Source: Coriaria nepalensis (Eukaryota > Streptophyta > Magnoliopsida > Cucurbitales > Coriariaceae). Taken from it: a DNA stretch of 64,000 nucleotides. A program made the position numbers and the translations under genes. Location: contig CP114483.1 of the NCBI GenBank assembly GCA_027186245.1, positions 29,146,642 to 29,210,641 on the forward strand, given 5' to 3'. Positions 1-12,666 of the stretch are shown here, piece by piece. Positions within the stretch are counted from its first letter, which is position 1. Every line of letters begins with the position of its first letter. The notes beneath the pieces are model-generated. The model did no database searches and was not told where the DNA came from. It was given only the letters and a program-made list of their open reading frames with translations.

Positions 1-19
1 ACATTATTTACATAAAAAA

Positions 20-265
20 AAAAAGTAGATTATTTAGACTGAAAAACTATATAGATGGAAAGTTAAGAGTGTTTAGACTTTAAACAAACTATTTAGTCTT
101 ATAATAGACTGTTTAAACTGAAAAAAGACTATGTATATCGAAAATATACTATTTAGACCGAAAACAAACTATTTAGATCAAAAATGCGTTGTTTAGATAA
201 AAAATGACTGTTTAGGAAAAAAAAAGATTGTTTAGACCGAAAACAAATAGTTTAAACTAAGAATA
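20..265. repeat. Degenerate minisatellite, about 20-25 bp unit
   Basis: Roughly ten imperfect units with a core like CTGTTTAGACCGAAAACAAA follow one another. Each is built from a (t)gtttaga or atttaga word, then an A-rich stretch. Units vary in length and have many substitutions. No ORF or terminal structure is visible. Read directly from the sequence; the unit count is approximate. Confidence 0.7.
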
Positions 266-644
266 GGCCAACTAGGACAGTACCTAAATTAACAGATTGT
301 CATATACCCTGATCATGCCATTCTTGCATCGTGGAGCAAAACGAAAACACAAAAAGAGAGACAAGACTGGTGATGGAGAGTAGAGAGAGAAGAGGGATGA
401 TGAAAAAGAGAGAGAAGACAAAGTATTTAAAAATTTCCACCAATAGAGTGAGAACTCAGACAAATCTAGAGTGGTCGAATTCCAATACCGTTAATCAAAT
501 AATGTTATGACTCAATTACGCAAACCATAACTTAATTCATTTTGTACTTCGTGTCCATTACGAATATTATGAAACAAATCTAACAATACGAATACTATTA
601 CACAAACGATAAGGTAGCTAGTGATTTGGATGTCTATGATTATA
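266..644. other. 3' flank of the BAHD gene
   Basis: Sequence downstream of the BAHD stop codon (the gene is on the minus strand). It is AT-rich with a purine-rich patch at about 340-425. I see no coding signal. The 3' UTR and polyadenylation site should lie at its right end but cannot be placed precisely. Confidence 0.4.
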
Positions 645-3600
645 TTACACAAGGCAGTTGAAAGAAAAGGGGAAAAAGACATGTGAAGCTTCGGACTCAA
701 TAAAATCCACTTGACTCTTAAGCATGCGCACGTAAACCACCCAATTGCCGTTCTCAACTGCAGTTGGCATTGGCATCACGTACCCACAACCCGACGAAGC
801 CCAAGGCAGATAGTACGACCCAAATGCAGGCTTACCCCACCCAAAATCCACCTTTGAAACCGGAAATCTTTGCCCTGATGACACAATGCAAGCCGCTCCT
901 TCCTCCCGCTCAGTGCAAAATACCTTTGTGACTGCACCAACTGGACTATTAGTTGCCTTCACCCAATCAATCAAACCCAAAAAGTGCTCCTTCTTTGTTG
1001 CTTCTTCCAATATGTTTTGCACTTTTTCAGCCACAAGTGTCAAAGGCTTTTTGCTTGCCTCATCCATTGTCATCTCGCCATAGGGGAAAGAAAGTACGTT
1101 TCCAAAGTAAGAAGCCATTTCTAGTACTGCCTTACCTTCACTATCTCCATCTGCCAGTCTTGTCCTTCCATCTACAACAATACCTAGTTTGCATGTCTTT
1201 CCAGGGTAGCTTGTGTTTTGTGTGGATCTAGCTAGCATCTTCCATAAGAAGGCAGCAAGAGACCTTAGTTTAGATTGTCTACAACCATCACAGCTGGCGA
1301 GTCGTTGCAACTGGTTGACTTGATCCGCCGGTATGTAGTAAATGCGACTTATCATGTAGTCGGTCCTAGATTGAAGTGGCTTTGGACGGCTGATTTCATT
1401 GAATGGAATATACAGTTCGTCGAAAGAACGATCGATATGTTCAGAGTTTCGAGGGCTAAGGATTGATCGATTGAAGGATGGTGATGGTGAAATTTGCTCG
1501 GATCGACCAACCGCGGCCCATGAAACAAAAAACATATTAGCTGAGTATGCGTCTGCTATCTGATGGTTATACGTGCAAGCCACCACAACACTACCGCATT
1601 TGAGTTCTGTTACCTGAACAAATTACAGAGTACAGAGATGAAATACTGAGTTATGAATGTTGGATCTTTATTTTAATGAGATTAATTAAGTAATTTACCT
1701 TAATTTAGTTTAACGAGAGATCTTATTTAGTATGAATTTGATAATAAATGATACTTAATCGAAAATTTAATTAAGATTTATGAGGTTCTAATTAGATTCC
1801 CTATATAAAAAACGAGATTTTGGTTTTCAAAATTAATTATTTTAAATGATCTTATACCTATTTTTAATTGACACAATTAATTCATGTATTTCATTCTTAT
1901 TATTCTATTATGAAATATTAATAATATATATCGAGTTTATGAAATTAATTTAGAATATATATTTATTTTAATAAGTGGTATCAGAATTTATTTCGTATTA
2001 GACGATTATGATTAATTATATTGATAATGATTAATAAATTTTAAATATTTATATTATTTATATACATGATTATATATTTTTATTAAATTCATATAATTTT
2101 AACATTTGATTCATAATTATATGTATATACTTTATTTTAATTTTCAATAATTTTAATCACTTGATTCAATATTTCATCCGGAGTTCTCAATAACATAAAA
2201 TAGAATCTTTAGAATAAGATAAGATTTGACAAAATATTACTCAATCTTTAAGAATCCTTTCGTTGTTGTGATAGATATATTTGTTTGAATATAAATAACT
2301 TTATATATACATATATGTTAACGTTTTTTTTTTTTTTAATTATTACGGATTGTTTCTTGATTTGGTTTTATCTTCTTTTTTTTTTGTACATATTTTTTTA
2401 TTTATTAAGGATTCAAATTATTTTTGTTTATATATATATATATTATATTAAGTTTTTGGTATGTTTGATTTGAGTTAGAAAAAAGTAAAAAATATCAATT
2501 TCAGGTCTTCTTTTGAGATTTTCTACATAAGGAATAAATCTAAATAATCCATTCATGCATCGTTAAGGCAGAATCAATTTGAAATTTTAAGGTTTCAAAT
2601 TTTAAATTTTGAATTCTATTGAAATAAAATGTTATTAAAATAATCTTTTTCGCGTAGATTTATTTATTTTGAGATAGTAAAGTGTCAATGATCAGCTTAA
2701 AGAAAGGTCATTGATTACCCACGTAGTAAACACACTTGTGAAAATAAATATGTGATGTATTTTAATATGAAATGCAGAATTAATTAAATAAATAATAATA
2801 TATTTGATTTCAAATTGAATATGTTATTTATAATATTAAATTAATATGAGATATTAGTTTAATATTAAGATTAAACAAGTCAAATTAAGATTAGTTTGAT
2901 AAACTAATTTAAAATTAAAATAATGTATGCTTTTGATTTGAAAATAGATGAGATTCTATTTTAAATAATATTCGAATAAGTTTGACTAAATCAAATGTAT
3001 CATAAAAAAAAAGATATAGTTTAAAATAAATAAGATTTTATTTTAAAAAAGATTTGATCTTATCAAATATACCATTAAAGTGATGATGTGAATTAAAATA
3101 GATAAAATTTTATTTTAAATATGATTTGAAAAGATTTAATCATATCATATATATTATTTGATTATCATCTTTGAATTACTAATTCAATTAATTTAAAGAG
3201 TTTAAATTAATCAAAATACATAATGAAGTTCTTTAAATACATCTCATTCTAATTAATTAGGAGACTTTTTTTAGAGGTTTTTCCGATAGTGATTTTTCTG
3301 AGAGAAAAATTGAAAGAAAACATTGTGAACTTTATGTGCTCACACGTGTCCTATTGTGTTAAGGATCGACTTGAAAGTTCGTGGTGTGAGTCTTGACGAT
3401 CGATTCAGGTAAGACAAAAGTATTACCTTTTCGTATAGATATATGATTAATTTATCTATATATGAAGGATCGCTAAAATATTTTTTAGAAAATTTTTGTT
3501 ATATACTGGAACCAATTGTTTGCTCTAATTGCATGGTTTCGAACTGCCAATTTCCAACACTTATTAAATGGGCCCACCGCTACAATTATATAAGGATTTA

Positions 3601-6600
3601 TGTCTTGCATTTATATGTTTATTTTATTTTAACATGAATTTTATTAGTGAACTAATATTATTTATTTATTCTCAAATTTTTCATTTACTACTACTAATAT
3701 TACTGCCAACATGAACTCAATCCTTGTGCTTAATGGCACAAACTTTAAGAGCTGGAAAAAGAACGTTCTGTTGCTTTTTGGCTGTATGGACTTAGACTAT
3801 GCATTAAGAAAAGAACAATATGTGCTCCTCTTATGGAGACAAGTTCCACTAAGGAAAAATAGAACTTTGAGAAATGGGATCGTTCTAATCGCCTTAGTCT
3901 AATAATGCTAAAGCGAGCATTCCAAAAACATTCAAGGGCAGTATGTCCGATGAAGTAACTGCTAAGGGTTTCTTTGAAAAAATTGAAAAACATTTTGCAA
4001 AGAACGAAAAGGCCGAGACAAGCGAAGCCAAAGTTAAAAATCGACTAGGCAAGAAAATTAAAACTGTCAAATCTGACTCTAGTGGTAAATATTATGGCAG
4101 ATATGATGGATCGAGTAAACAACGTACAAGATCTTTTGCCAAATTTTTGTAGGAATGCGGAATCCTCTCACAATATATAATGCCAAGACAATCTAGCATG
4201 AATGGTGTTGCTGAGAGACGAAACAAGATGCTTAAGGATATGGTAAGAAGTATGATTAGTCATTCTTCTTTGCTAGAATCACTAGGAGGAGAGGCACTTG
4301 AGACTACAACATACATATTAAATATAGTACTAGTAAAGGGGTAGCTAAAACCCTTATGAATTATGATTAGGCAAAATCATAACATCAAATACTTACATAT
4401 TTGGGATTGTCTAGCTGAGGCAAGGTCTTATACACCATATGAAAAGAAAATGGACTCAAGAATAATTAGTTGCTATTTTACTAGGTACGCTGAATACTCG
4501 AGGGGTTAAGTTTTATGATCCCTTAACTAAGTCCTTTTTCGAGATGGGAAATGCGAGATTTTTTTAGGATGTTAAGTTTGAGGGGGGAGATAAGGTTAGG
4601 AACTTTGAGGAGGAATTTATTCCTCTCTCAAATAATGTAATTAACAATTATCAACATATTGACTTTGTTCAAGACACAATCCATGATAATAACGAGGATT
4701 TCCCTATGGACATCTCTACTCAAAATCAAGATGTTGCTCTAGAAGAGCAAAGTCAACAATCCTAAGAAGAAATGCCACTTAGGTGCTCCACTAGAGAAAG
4801 AAGAAATGCAATTTTAAGTGACTACATTGTATTTCTACAAGAGTATGAGTTTGACATAAGGGCAATGAAAGATTATCCAATTAACTTTTAACAAATCAAA
4901 CAAAATGTCAATTGTCAAAGGTGGATCGATGCCATGAATGATGTAATGAAATCCATGAAAGACAATGATAGTTGGGATTTTATTTAGTTGCCTGAAGGTG
5001 CAAAGCCCATTAGTGACAAATGAATATTTAAAACTAAAAGGGATTCTAAGGGAAATATTGAGAGATATAAGGCGTATAATCACAAAGAATTTCACTTAGA
5101 AGAAAGACATTAAATATAAAGAGACTTTCTCTTTAGTTTCTATGAAGACTCTTTTAGAACAATAATGGTACTTGTGGCTCATTTTGATTTAGAGCTATAT
5201 TAGGTGGACATTAAGATAGCTTTTTTCAATAGTGACATTGAGGAAATTATATATATAGCGTAACTAGAAAATTTTATCTTAGATGATTCAAAGTCTATGA
5301 TTTGTAAACTTAAAAAATCCATCTATGGTCTCAAGCAAGTCATTAGATCATATAGTTTTGAGGTTAATGTAGTTGATATTGTGTATATCATAAGTTCAAT
5401 TAGAGTAAATTTATCTTCCTAGTGTTGTGATATATTATTGGGTAGCAGCGATATAGGCTTATTGTATGAAACCAAGAGATTTCTAACTAAGCTTTTTGAA
5501 ATTAAAGAACCTAGTGATGACTCTTTTGTATTAGGAATTAAGATATATTAAGATCACCATTGGGGTGTCATTGGGTTATCACAAAAGAGTTATATCGAAA
5601 AGGTACTTGCTAGATTTGATATGATACATTGTGTGCAAGGAGATACTTCAATTGCTAAAAGAAATCATTTTAGTCCTACTTAGTGTCCCAAGAATGAAAT
5701 TCAAAGAAATGAGATGCAAAGGTTCCTTATGCTTCAGCTATGGAGAGTCTTATGCATGCTAAAAAATGTACACATCTAGATTTAGCATATATAGTAGGTA
5801 TGTTAAGCAGATACTTAAGTAATCCTAACATAGATCATTAGAAAGCAGCCAAAATCTATCGGAAGTCAGATAATTTGGATATCATTAAATACTAAATCTA
5901 ATTTTGCGGGTTGCCAAGATATTAAGATATCCACTTTTGGCTATGTTTACATACTATCTAGAGGCACTATTTCTTAGAGAAGTGTCAAGCAGTCTCTCAT
6001 AACTCCTTCCACTATGACAATAGAATTCATAACTTGTTATGAGATGATTAATCATGCGATATGGCTATAAACTTTTGTCACTAGGTTGAGAATAGTGAAT
6101 GGTATTGAAAGACCATTTAAGGTGTATTATGACAATCTTTCGACAGTTTTATATTCAAAGAAAAACAAAAGCTTATCGAAATCCAAGCACATAGATATTA
6201 AGTTTTTAGTTATTAAAGAGCGAGTTCAGAGTAAGATAGTGTTAATTGAATATATAGGAACAAACTTCATGCGTGCAGATCCACATACTAAAGGTTTACC
6301 ATCTAAAGTCTTTCATGAGCATACAACCCATATGAGTGTTATCTTATTTGATGATATGCAATTTTAGTGAGAGTATATATTTTGTTTTCAATTCTTTTTT
6401 TTGACACTGTTAAAATACTTATGTATGTTTAGTTTTCTACATAATTAAGTTGATGGTTTTAAATTCATTTATTACTCTAAATATGTTATCTTTTAATTAT
6501 GTTTAACATAAAGTTTGAAAGACTAAGGTTTGATCTCACTAGAATAAAATAAGGACCAATTGGAAATAAACATGTTTGAGATCACGTTGCATGTAATTTC

Positions 6601-7790
6601 CACCTACATATTCATACTTGATCTATGTTATTAAAAATATTTGTTATGGTGATCATTGATGGATCGAGTTACGATGAAATATAACAAATGTCGCTTTGGT
6701 CTCATGCTGGTATAGGAAATGAACCAGATTGATTTGAAAGATGTTTTAAGTATAGATAGTAAATTTGTGCGCACATATAATTATTAAATATATTTACGTT
6801 TGGAATTTACTTGTAGCTCAAGTGAAAAATTGTCGGATTATTTGAAAAACTTAATATATGTTTTCAAATTATTAATAATTATATTTTGACTTTTATTTTA
6901 ATTGAGCTAATTAAGTGACTTATTTTAGTAGCCTAATGAGGCATCTTATTTAGTATTAGTTTGGTAATGTGTGTTATCAAATAGAAAACCTAATTAAAAT
7001 TAGTGAGGTTCTAATTAAGTTGCCTATATAAAGAATGGGGTTTTGACCTCCAAGGGTAATTATTCTATTTCCATTTTCTCAATTCATCATCTTTGAGAAA
7101 TACCTATTAAGAGATAGATTAATATGTGAAAGACTTCATATCTATTTTTAATTGATGCCATGAATTTGGATATACTGTTCTTATTATTTTATTATAAAAT
7201 CTTAATAATTTATGTGAAGTTTATGAAATTAATGTCGAATATATATTTATTCCAATAATGGAATATTACTACTAACTCTATTTATTAATATTTTTTTTAA
7301 TAAAAACTCAATAAAAATCCGTCCAACAAAATATATCCATCTATTACATACAGATCACCTGGACTGCTAGGTTACGATCCGGTCGCCTCTCTGGCTTAAG
7401 CTTTCCCTGCATGCAGTCATCAGGCTTATAAAATTGAAGCTCTTTCAACTCCACATCTGCATAAGCAACTGTGAATTCCACAGAGTCTTGGTTGCATAAA
7501 ATCTTAAGCTCACCGTTCGAGTTAGAAACCACTCTCCCTGCGAAGGGATAGTACGTTGCTAAAGCTTCAGAGAGAGACTTCTTAAGATGTCCAACTGTGG
7601 ACTCAAATGAGAGCTCTGTGTCCTTGAAGGAGGGTCTTCCATAGCAGAAGAAGACAGTGACGTCAAGAGGAGGGAGGAGCAAGTCTAGGCTGGAGAGTGA
7701 TAGTAAATACTCTTGAAGGGGACGAGCTGGAATTACTTCCTCCTTCTCAATCACAACCACTTTCCATGTTTCTTCTCCTTCACTTGTCAT
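645..7790 (-). CDS. BAHD acyltransferase, two exons (7790-7359, 1613-645)
   Basis: Predicted 466-residue enzyme of the BAHD family, which transfers acyl groups from acyl-CoA to alcohols or amines in the cytosol. Exon 1 (144 codons) carries the N-terminal SNLDLLLPP-type segment seen here as SSLDLLLPPLD. Exon 2 (322 codons plus stop) carries the catalytic HxxxD motif as HQIAD (H161, D165) and the structural DFGWG motif (residues 400-404). Splicing joins ...LAVQ to VTELKCG in phase 0: the donor GT is at 7358-7357 and the acceptor AG ends at 1614. Length, motif spacing and the single intron position between the N-terminal part and HxxxD are normal for the family. N-terminal wording resembles coniferyl-alcohol or hydroxycinnamoyl transferases, but the substrate cannot be fixed from sequence. 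The odd point is the intron: about 5.7 kb, holding a decayed copia element in antisense. No frame break is seen in either exon, so the gene is probably functional if the long intron is spliced. Confidence 0.92.
1658..1974 (+). repeat. 5' LTR of the intronic copia
   Basis: Starts TGTTGGATC and ends just before the methionine-tRNA-like primer site at 1976. It aligns with 6831-7257 through shared blocks such as gcatct/agatcttatttagta, gaggttctaatta and cctatataaa (TATA-like). It is shorter than the 3' copy, with a deletion of about 70-75 nt near its start. Divergence is substantial, so the insertion is old. Confidence 0.75.
6831..7257 (+). repeat. 3' LTR of the intronic copia
   Basis: Starts TGTCGGATT after an A-rich polypurine-like stretch (aagtgaaaaat). 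Shares ordered blocks with 1658-1974, including the TATA-like cctatataaa and the closing gaatatatatttatt. Ends at about 7257, before atgga. Confidence 0.75.
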
Positions 7791-7890
7791 AGTCTTGTTA
7801 TATATTTAGAAAAGAGATTACAAGTATTTGACGGTATTTTTGGTGAGGATTTGTTTTAAGGTTCATGAGGGGCTCGCACTCTATTGCCTA

Positions 7891-7897
7891 ATTTATA
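7891..7897 (-). promoter_or_regulatory. Candidate TATA box of the BAHD gene
   Basis: The minus strand reads TATAAAT about 100 nt upstream of the ATG at 7790. The spacing would give a 5' UTR of roughly 65-75 nt, normal for plant genes. Inferred from position and consensus only. Confidence 0.5.
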
Positions 7898-9000
7898 GCG
7901 ATTATGGAGGGGCATATTTGTAAAATTTCAAAGATATTTTTGGCAAATTAGAAGTTAAATAAGATTTAATTATTTTTTTCGGTTTATAAGGTAATATATT
8001 GTTATAAATGTTATCGTTATATAATTACTTGAGCAAGATACAAAAATAATGTAATTTGTACAAGATCCAAAACCGATCCTACAATATACTGATTTAGATT
8101 AGTAATTTAGCGACCACCGACATCTCTTTTGAATATTTTCATTTCTATTTCGGTTTTTTTTTTTTTAAGAAAATTTTTCAACATTTCTGCTGAATTTTTA
8201 TATCTTCAATAATAAAATTTCTTTTTTTTTTTTTAATTCAAATTATTTAATCATTTAAAAATAATCAAATTTCGATATTATAAGCATATCAAAGCATTCT
8301 GAAAAATCATGAAAAAAATAAAGAACTAAATAATTTTAGTATTTTTGATTAATTTTTTTTTATTCAAATTTTATTAATTTAGATATTTATACCGGATTTT
8401 TAAGTTTTATTTTTTAAGAATTAGTATATAAAATATGTGATATTTTTAGATATTTATTCATTAAATTTAAAATATTTATTGATATTTTATTAAATATTAT
8501 TTAAAATATAATAAATATGTGTTTTCACTTTCTATCACTTTCTATCACTTTCTCTAGAAATAAAATATCTTTTGAGAGGAAAAAACAACTCTGGTGTACG
8601 ATGTTGGTGTTATTTTGCACTAGTAGTGAAAGCATTGTAATGTCTTTATCCTTTGGGAAATTGACAGAAAAGGAATAAATATATATAATAATAATACTCT
8701 TAAGTTTTGATGGTCGTGATCAAACTAAATCGATACTTGATAGTAAAAAATAATGGCATGACTTGATCTAAATGATCAAAGTACTCTACTCCAAAAATAA
8801 TAGTGTGAATACCCCAAAACATCAAAATAAAAAATGTATAAATAAAAACTACCTAAATTATTGCTTTGGCAGATTTTAAAAATACATCTTTTTTTATTAA
8901 ATGAAAAAAAAATTCACTAAATTAAGAGAAAATACAAGAAAAGGTCAAATCCACCCCAGCCCAATTCAAGTGGGCTATTAGGAAAAAATATGAAGAGATA
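7898..9000. other. Intergenic region upstream of the BAHD gene
   Basis: AT-rich sequence with poly-A/T runs and no convincing ORF. A short direct repeat (tttctatcac, three times) occurs at about 8528-8555. Nothing else recognised. Confidence 0.4.
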
Positions 9001-9005
9001 TGTAA

Positions 9006-12000
9006 TATGTATATATAATAAATAGAATATGGTAAATAATAATTAAGAAAATAATGATGCCGTAAAATAGAATAGTATATAAAATAAAATTTGTAAAAAT
9101 ATAATATAATAAAAAAAAATATAATATAATATAATATATAAAAATAGAATAGTAAAATATAATAAAATAAAATTTATAAAACAGAATAGAAAACAAAATC
9201 AGAACAAAATAGAATAAAAAATAAAATAGAATAAAAAAACCAAAACAAAATAGAATCTGTAAAAGCATAACATAATAGAAAAACAAAATAGAGCAAAATC
9301 TGGAAAGACATAATAGAATAAAAACAGAAATCAAACTAAAGCCTGTTATGCAATAGTTTCCTTAAAACGGATTCGCCCCCTTACGTCGGTGCAGAAAGTT
9401 GAACGACGTCTGTCTCCAGGATACAACGAAGACGAATAGAAGCAGCGCACCACCGAACTATTTCCGATGAATTCAAACAGTGCCTCGAACTCTACCACAC
9501 TAGAAACTTAGAACTCTAAAGAGAAGAATGAAAAGAGAGAGCTTTCGATTTTTGTTGGTGTTTTCAAATGGAGGAAGATGTCAATTTATAGGCTCATGAG
9601 GGGAGAGGAGATTAATGAGAATTAATTTGAGTTTAATTCAGGTTTAAATATGATGAAATTAAATTTCATCCTTTCATCTTCTACCTTTCATCTTCAAACC
9701 TTTCATCTTCTGCAGAAGAAAAAAAATATTCGGGAGAAAAACAAAAAGAGGGCCAAGGTAAACTGGGTCGTTTTCGGGCCGACCTTCGGCGCGCTCAGGT
9801 GCAGGCGCACATGACCCAAGCCCGATCCAATCCGGATTTGCACCCCTCTGCCCCCTGTAGGCGCGTGCAAGAGAGAGCATTTTAGCTTATATTTTATTAC
9901 CCATTAACAAATGTGTAATTCTATATAAACACTCTCCCATTAACAAATGTAAAATTACTCGAAGTTCTTGAACCTAATTGACTACAGTCTTGGAATCCAC
10001 CATTTTGTAGTCAAGGAACCGGCCCACAATAGCCTTCTTAGTATCGACATCCTCTGTTTTATATTTATGGTATAAGGCATCCCATAGCTCCTTCGCCGTT
10101 TTCTTTGTACTATATACGGAGTACAGAGAGTTGGTCAAATCATTCATTATATAATTTCGACATAGAAAGTCAGAATGATTCCAAGCATCAACATCATTGA
10201 CTGCTTGGACATCATGCTCATCATCTTTAAGCATGGGAACACTTTCCTTTAAGAATCTCATAAGATTTAGTGTAGTCAAGTAAAACAATATCTTCTGCTG
10301 CCACTTTTTAAAATTATGTCCGTTGAATTTCTCACGTTTCTCAGCATGGTTCACAGGAAGAATCACAAAATGAGTGACTCGAGTGATAGAAGGGGTCATC
10401 TCGATACCACTAGCTTGTCGGCTACTTTCAGATTCCATTTATGAAATTACATACACATTGATATGAGTGAGTATCTTAGTAACTAAACAGTTATAAATCA
10501 TTAAAACTCGTAAAGAAGAAAAACTGTAAACAATCTTCAAAATAAAATGTTAAAAGCCTTTGCATTTTTGAAACCATATGAATTAATTTTGCACAGACAC
10601 AAATTAATTCCAAACCGTCACAAAATAACTTTGAACCATTACGAATATATTTCGAACTAGTTTGAACTAATTTCGAAATTGTTATAACTTTAACTAGACA
10701 TTAAATGTTTATTTAACAAACCTTTATAATTAATTTTCTTAATGGCTACAAATTAAAATCGTAGCATCAATAATCAAATGTAAACCGGTTACAAAATAAA
10801 TTTGTAAACCGATCAATTAAATTTGAAAACCGTACATATACATGTAAACCATAAAACTTTAATTGGTAAACTTTTACGAACTTAAATTCGGAGCATTGCA
10901 AATTAAATTCTAATAGTTAACAATTAATCAAATACATATTTTAATTTCAAAATCATTACGATTACTTGGAAAATATTATTAATTGTAAAACGATCAATTA
11001 AATTTGTGATTGTTACAAACTTTAATTGTTAAACCATTACAATATTTATCTGTAAAACCATTACAAAATTTATAATAAATTATAATACAATTATAATTGT
11101 CAATTATGCATTAATCGATCACACCAATAACCATAATATATTTATATATGTTCAATTCATGCTTTGATCTAAACTTTATAATTAAGATACTAATTAATCT
11201 CTATCGACCTATTAAAATTTAATATCCTAATAAATGACTTACATTGAATTTATAGAACAAAACTATTCACGTAAAGTACAATAACATTCTAATAAAAACA
11301 TTTCTACTTTGACATTAGAGTAAATCCGTTACATTGATATTAAATCCGTTACAGAATTAGACGTTAGAGCAAATTACATTAACACTAACATAGAAATGTT
11401 TAGTGTAAAGAAATGTTTCATTAACATATATTGTTTTATTTATTACACAGAGAATATTTCGAATTTGATTAAATTAAATTTGTTTATTATATACATAAAA
11501 CAAGTCTGTTTTAAGTTGTAGGAATAATATGTATATATAATAAATAGAATGCGGTAAATAGTAACTAACAAAACAATGATGCTGTAAAATAGAATAGTAT
11601 GTAAAATAGAATCTGTAAAAACAGAATAGAATAAAAAAAAGAACATAATATAATCTATAAAAATATAATAGAACAGTAAAACAAAATAGAATATAATCTG
11701 TAAAATAGAATAGAAGAGAAAATTATAACAGAATTGAATCTGTAAAAATAAAATAGAATAGAAAAACCAAAACAAAATAGAATATGTAAAAATAGAACAA
11801 AATAGAAAAACAAAATAGAGCAGAAGCTGAAAAGACATAATATAATAGAAAGAGAGAATCAAACCGATGCCTATTATGCAACAGTTTCCTTCAAATATAT
11901 TCGTTCCCTCACGTTGATGCAGAAGGTTGAACGACGTCTGTCTCCCAAGATACAACGGAGACGAATAGAAGCGGCACACACTGAACTATTCCCGGCGAAC

Positions 12001-12661
12001 TCAAACAGTGTCTCGAACTCTACCACACTAGAAACTTTGAACTCTAAAGAGATGAATGAAAAGAGAGAGCTTTCGGTTTTTGTTGGTGTTTTCAAATGGA
12101 GGAAGATGTCAATTTATAGGCTCATAATGGGAGAAGAGATTAATGTGAATTAATTTGGGTTTAATTCAAGTTTAAATATGATGAAATTAAATTTCATCCT
12201 TTCATCCTTTCATCTTCAACATTTTATCTTCAAAACGAGGGCCAAGGTAAACCGAGTCATTTTCGGACCGACCTTCGGCACGTCATGTGCAGGTTCACAC
12301 GAGCCAAACCCAATCCGGTCCGGATTTGCACCCACCTGCCCCCTACAGGCACCTACAAAAGAGAGAATTTTAGCTTATATTTAATATTACCCATTAACAA
12401 ATGTGCAATTCTATATAAACACTCTCCCACTTGTTCCTTTTTCAATGTGGGATATAATTTTCTCTTTCAAACCATTACAATGGATGCACTTGGAGATTCA
12501 ATTTCTAATTCACCTATTAATCATTTTGAGCGTACCATATACCGATTCAAAGTTCTCACGAAGGAGAATCCGAATCAGCTTTGACATTTCATTTACACGA
12601 AGTGGGCTTCACTCAAAATCAAGCATAAACATAGAATGTTGATATACTAATTTTTCCAACA
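9006..12661 (-). mobile_element. Internally deleted LTR retrotransposon (gag only), copia-type
   Basis: Two long direct repeats flank a gag remnant. The right (5') LTR is 11528-12661 and on the minus strand begins TGTTGGAAAAATTAG. The left (3') copy, 9006 to about 9948, matches it in order, including the coding-like GC patch near 9760-9860 versus 12240-12350. The left copy lacks the terminal ~230 nt and is fused straight onto gag sequence. The flanking 5-mer tgtaa occurs at 9001-9005 and 12662-12666, a good candidate target-site duplication. No pol domain is present. Leader sequence at 10439-11527 is AT-rich with recurring aaaccattac/aaaccgttac words. The LTR 3' boundary (ending ...CATA rather than CA) is uncertain by a few bases. 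Confidence 0.8.
9974..10438 (-). pseudogene. Copia gag fragment
   Basis: A 154-codon frame reads like the N-terminal half of Ty1/copia gag (UBN2-type): FNGHNFKKWQQKILFYLTTLNL, then TAKELWDALYHKYK and VGRFLDYKMVDSKTVV. Just past its stop the reading continues as VQELRVILHLLMGE, the usual next stretch of gag, before running into the truncated LTR. This shows that a point stop and then a deletion junction ended the gene. It belongs to the 9006-12661 element. Confidence 0.85.
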
Positions 12662-12666
12662 TGTAA

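Larger units (their letters stand above)
1658..7257 (+). mobile_element. Decayed Ty1/copia retrotransposon inside the BAHD intron
   Basis: A complete but broken element lies antisense to the host gene. LTR-like ends are at 1658-1974 and 6831-7257. A primer-binding site resembling TGGTATCAGA follows the 5' LTR at 1976-1985. Domains in order on the plus strand: gag (about 3711-4020, LNGTNFKSWKK then MSDEVTAKGFFEKIEKHF), a deletion joining gag to integrase (4040-4330, NGVAERRNKMLKDMVRSM), reverse transcriptase (about 4880-5700, including LKKSIYGLKQ) and RNase H (about 6000-6367, SKHIDIKFLVIKERV then ADPHTKGLP). Many stops and frameshifts. The 5-bp flanks atgaa (1653-1657) and atgga (7258-7262) are a candidate target-site duplication with one mismatch. 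Confidence 0.9.

Noticed and set aside
8978..9334. 118-codon Phe/Tyr/Ile-rich ORF
   Set aside because: Low-complexity A-rich LTR sequence read on the minus strand.
9674..9880. ORF on the minus strand with Ala/Arg/Gly-rich peptide
   Set aside because: It lies in the LTR of the 9-12.7 kb element; the right LTR carries the same region without a conserved frame, so it is not a gene.
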